In this document: positions 6,621-8,439 of the stretch, piece after piece
How positions within the stretch are numbered: the first letter of the stretch is position 1
Layout: every line of letters begins with the position of its first letter
DNA from: Ramlibacter sp.
Lineage (GTDB): Bacteria; Pseudomonadota; Gammaproteobacteria; Burkholderiales; Burkholderiaceae_C
DNA length: 8,439 nt
Assembly (NCBI GenBank): GCA_021156245.1
Contig: JAJNBO010000080.1
Coordinates: forward strand, 1-8,439
Direction: 5' to 3'
Made by a program: the position numbers and the translations under genes
Notes under the pieces: model-generated
What the model saw: only the letters and a program-made list of their open reading frames with translations
The model's database searches: none
What the model was told of the DNA's origin: nothing

Positions 6621-7336
6621 GCGCCGAGGAACCGCAGCGCCTGTCCAAGGTGGTCGCCGCGTTGGTGCCGTGTTCGCGACGCGAGGCGGAGCAGTACATC
6701 GCCGAAGGCTGGGTCCGCGTGGATGGCCGCAAGGTGGAGGAGCCGCAGTTCCGCGTGACCCCCCAGCAGCGCGTGGAACTCGATCCGCGGTCGTCGCTGC
6801 AAGCACCGGAGCCCGCGACCTTCCTCGTCCACAAGCCGGCGGGCATGCGAACGGAGCAGGCGCTGGCCTTGCTCGCTGCGGAGCATCGCTGGAGCGGCGA
6901 CGCCTCCGGTATCCGCCGCATCAAGAGCCATGCGGTGGGGCTCGTCCCGCTGATGGCGCTGCCCGTGCCCGCGAGCGGCCTGGCGGTGTTCAGCCAGGAC
7001 CGGCGCATCGTGCGCAAGCTCGAAGAGGACGCCGGCGTCATCGAACAGGAGCTGATCGCGGACGTGACCGGCACCATCGCACCGAACGGCCTCGGCCGTC
7101 TCGGCCGCGGCCTGGTCTACGAGGGTCGCACGATGCCGCCGGCCCGCGTGAGCTGGCAAAGCGAGACGCGCCTGCGCTTCGCGGTGAAGGGCATCGCGCC
7201 CGAATGGATGCCGTGGATGTGCGAGGAGGTGGGACTCAGGCTCACCGCGCTGCGCCGCATTCGCATCGGCCGCGTGGCGATGGCGGGGTTGCCGCCAGGG
7301 CAATGGCGCTACCTGCCGCCCGGCGAGCGCTTCTAG
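6617..7336 (+). CDS. RluF/RsuA-like S4-domain pseudouridine synthase homologue, active-site residues lost
   Basis: The protein has 239 residues. An N-terminal S4 RNA-binding domain (about 8-50; RLSKVVAALVPCSRREAEQYI, then GWVRVDGRKV) is followed by a region laid out like the RsuA/RluF pseudouridine synthases: FLVHKPAGMRT (69-79) at the NKPxGxxxT block, SGLAVFSQD (120-128) after the catalytic loop, and LTALRRIRIGRVAM to GQWRYL (209-232), very like the RluF C-terminus. The catalytic GRLD motif, however, reads M113-A-L-P116, so the Asp and Arg are absent. The KEYLV tyrosine is leucine (QELIA, 144-148), and the RQxRRMCE segment reads EWMPWMCE (196-203). Other reading frames do not restore RLD. 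It is therefore probably an RNA-binding protein without pseudouridylation activity. Its ATG overlaps the hydrolase stop (ATGA) with a GGGGTG six bases before it, indicating coupled translation. Automatic pipelines would likely call it rRNA pseudouridine synthase. Confidence 0.85.
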   Translation: MSAEEPQRLSKVVAALVPCSRREAEQYIAEGWVRVDGRKVEEPQFRVTPQQRVELDPRSSLQAPEPATFLVHKPAGMRTEQALALLAAEHRWSGDASGIRRIKSHAVGLVPLMALPVPASGLAVFSQDRRIVRKLEEDAGVIEQELIADVTGTIAPNGLGRLGRGLVYEGRTMPPARVSWQSETRLRFAVKGIAPEWMPWMCEEVGLRLTALRRIRIGRVAMAGLPPGQWRYLPPGERF

Positions 7337-7348
7337 CGCCCCTGCGCC

Positions 7349-8185
7349 ATGGTGATCGACCTCATCGACGGCACCTACGAGCTGTTCCGGCATTTCTACG
7401 GGCTGCGGCGTTTCACCAAGGACAAGGACAGGCCGTACGGCGGCGTGACCGGCGTGTTGAACGGCGTGCTGGAGATGGTGGAGCGCGGCGCCACGCACGT
7501 CGGCGTGGCGACCGACCACGTGATCGAGTCCTTCCGCAACCAGCTGTGGGCGGGCTACAAGACGGGTGACGGCATCGAGCCCGCGCTGCTGGCGCAGTTC
7601 CATCCGCTGGAGCAGGCGCTCGCCGCCATGGGCGTGGTGGTCTGGCCGATGGTCGAACTGGAGGCGGACGACGCGCTCGCCTCGGCCGCCCACCTGGCCG
7701 ATGCGGACGACCGGGTGCAGAAGGTCTTGATATGGACGCCCGACAAGGACCTGGCGCAGTGCGTGCGCGGCGAGCGGGTGCTGCAGGTGGATCGCCGGGG
7801 CAAGAAGATCCGCAACGCGGCCGACATCCGCGAGAAGTTCGGCGTGGCACCCGCCCTCATCCCCGACTACCTGGCGCTGGTCGGCGATGCGGCGGACGGC
7901 TATCCCGGCATCGAAGGCATAGGTCCCGTGGGCGCGGCGCGCCTGCTCAACGAACACGGCCCGATCGAGGCGTTCCCGGCGAAGGTGCTCGGCGGCCGGC
8001 GCGACGCCGCGCTGCTGTTCAAGCGACTGGCAACGCTCGACACGAACGCCAGGCTGTTCGACGATGTCGAGACCCTGCGCTGGCGCGGCCCGACCGATGC
8101 GTTCGCCGCGTGGACGGACCGCATCGGGGCCCCGAAGCTGCTGCAGCGCGCGCTGGCAGCGCAGGAAAAGGTGGAGGAGGCCTAG
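7349..8185 (+). CDS. Stand-alone 5'-3' exonuclease / flap endonuclease (FEN family)
   Basis: The protein has 278 residues, about the size of the 5'-nuclease domain of DNA polymerase I, with no polymerase part. The FEN/PIN metal centre is complete: D7 (DLIDGTYELFRHFY), D56 before SFRNQL (61-66), E105-A-D107-D108, D132 and D134 (TPDKDLAQ), and D180 and D183 in LVGDAADGYPGIEGIGPVGAARLL (177-200), which is also the helix-hairpin-helix (H3TH) DNA-binding motif. R63 and K71 match the conserved Arg and Lys of the helical arch. It should cleave 5' flaps or single-stranded ends in the cytoplasm, using divalent metal. It is not obviously Xni/ExoIX specifically; I leave the symbol empty. It starts 12 bases after the preceding stop, without a visible ribosome binding site, so it is likely the third gene of the operon. 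It converges on the hemerythrin gene. Confidence 0.94.
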   Translation: MVIDLIDGTYELFRHFYGLRRFTKDKDRPYGGVTGVLNGVLEMVERGATHVGVATDHVIESFRNQLWAGYKTGDGIEPALLAQFHPLEQALAAMGVVVWPMVELEADDALASAAHLADADDRVQKVLIWTPDKDLAQCVRGERVLQVDRRGKKIRNAADIREKFGVAPALIPDYLALVGDAADGYPGIEGIGPVGAARLLNEHGPIEAFPAKVLGGRRDAALLFKRLATLDTNARLFDDVETLRWRGPTDAFAAWTDRIGAPKLLQRALAAQEKVEEA

Positions 8186-8193
8186 GCCTCCAC
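8171..8193 (-). terminator. Candidate intrinsic terminator between exonuclease and hemerythrin genes
   Basis: GTGGAGG (8171-8177) and CCTCCAC (8187-8193) form a seven-base-pair stem with a nine-base loop, and the inner GGAGGCCTAGGCCTCC is a perfect 16-base palindrome spanning the exonuclease stop codon. Read on the minus strand, the stem is followed by CTTTTCC, a short T run, so it would serve the hemerythrin transcript best. On the plus strand no T run follows, so it is at most a weak stop for the exonuclease operon. Confidence 0.45.
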
Positions 8194-8197
8194 CCCA

Positions 8198-8439
8198 TCA
8201 GGCGGCGTGGCCCGCCATCAGCTCCATCTTGCGGGCCTGCAGCTTTTCGGCCAGCGCCATCAGGTCCAGGCCTTGCGTCTTCCGCGCCCTGGGGAACATC
8301 TTCTCGCGCTCGTCGTTCACGTGGTGCAGGATGTCGTCCTCGAGTTCCAGCATCAGCTTGGCGTTCTCCGGTTCCTTCTCGAGCTTGGCGATCACTTCGC
8401 GGGCTTCCCGGTGCTCCTCCAGGCCGTCCTTCAGGTTCT
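8198..8439 (-). CDS. Hemerythrin HHE domain-containing protein (partial, N-terminus cut by window edge)
   Basis: Eighty C-terminal codons are visible on the minus strand before the TGA at 8198-8200; the start lies beyond 8439. The visible frame continues upstream of the GTG at 8395 with EEHREAREVIAKLEK, so that GTG is not the true start. The segment LEDDILHHVNDEREKMFPRAR carries the HHxxxE-type pattern of the third and fourth iron-ligand helices of hemerythrin-like (HHE cation-binding) proteins, which bind a diiron centre for oxygen, nitric oxide or iron handling. A short, charged, helical tail ending LQARKMELMAGHAA follows. The family call rests on about half of the expected domain, so its specific role is open. 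It is convergent with the exonuclease gene with a 12-base gap and a shared hairpin. Confidence 0.85.
   Translation of the reverse strand, partial: NLKDGLEEHREAREVIAKLEKEPENAKLMLELEDDILHHVNDEREKMFPRARKTQGLDLMALAEKLQARKMELMAGHAA

Overview
The window is GC-rich (roughly 70 percent by eye) bacterial chromosome. It is densely coding, with intergenic gaps of 7 to about 100 bases. Gene content and protein style (YghU, a formamidase-type amidase, an RluF-like S4 protein, a stand-alone 5'-3' exonuclease, a hemerythrin) suggest a betaproteobacterium close to Comamonadaceae such as Ramlibacter or Variovorax. That placement is inference from general resemblance; no rRNA or marker gene is present. I see no mobile element, CRISPR array, tRNA or rRNA.

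Layout. (1) 1-1546, minus strand: a D-Ala-D-Ala dipeptidase (ddpX) followed by a BatA-like von Willebrand factor A membrane protein that runs off the left edge. (2) 1646-3834, plus strand: an MFS exporter-type transporter and an acetamidase/formamidase family protein, divergent from ddpX. (3) 3842-5532, minus strand: yghU (glutathione-dependent disulfide-bond oxidoreductase) and an aldo/keto reductase joined by an ATGA stop/start overlap, convergent with the amidase over a 7-base gap. (4) 5601-8185, plus strand: a beta-lactamase-fold serine hydrolase with no visible signal peptide, an RluF-like S4 protein joined to it by another ATGA overlap, and a FEN-type 5'-3' exonuclease 12 bases later. 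(5) 8198-8439, minus strand: the C-terminal part of a hemerythrin-domain protein, convergent with the exonuclease.

Most of this is housekeeping or accessory metabolism: peptidoglycan dipeptide turnover, export, amide hydrolysis, and thiol and carbonyl redox. The most unusual object is the RluF-like protein. It keeps the S4 domain and the overall pseudouridine synthase layout, but has lost the catalytic Asp (the GRLD motif reads MALP), the conserved Tyr (KEYLV reads QELIA) and the RQxRR motif. It therefore looks like a pseudoenzyme, and it is translationally coupled to a serine hydrolase and followed by a structure-specific nuclease. The 68-base divergent control region at 5533-5600 is also notable: it has a predicted leaderless start for yghU and a 12-base imperfect direct repeat spaced 32 bases apart. 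I found no clear evidence for a wholly new defence or mobile system.
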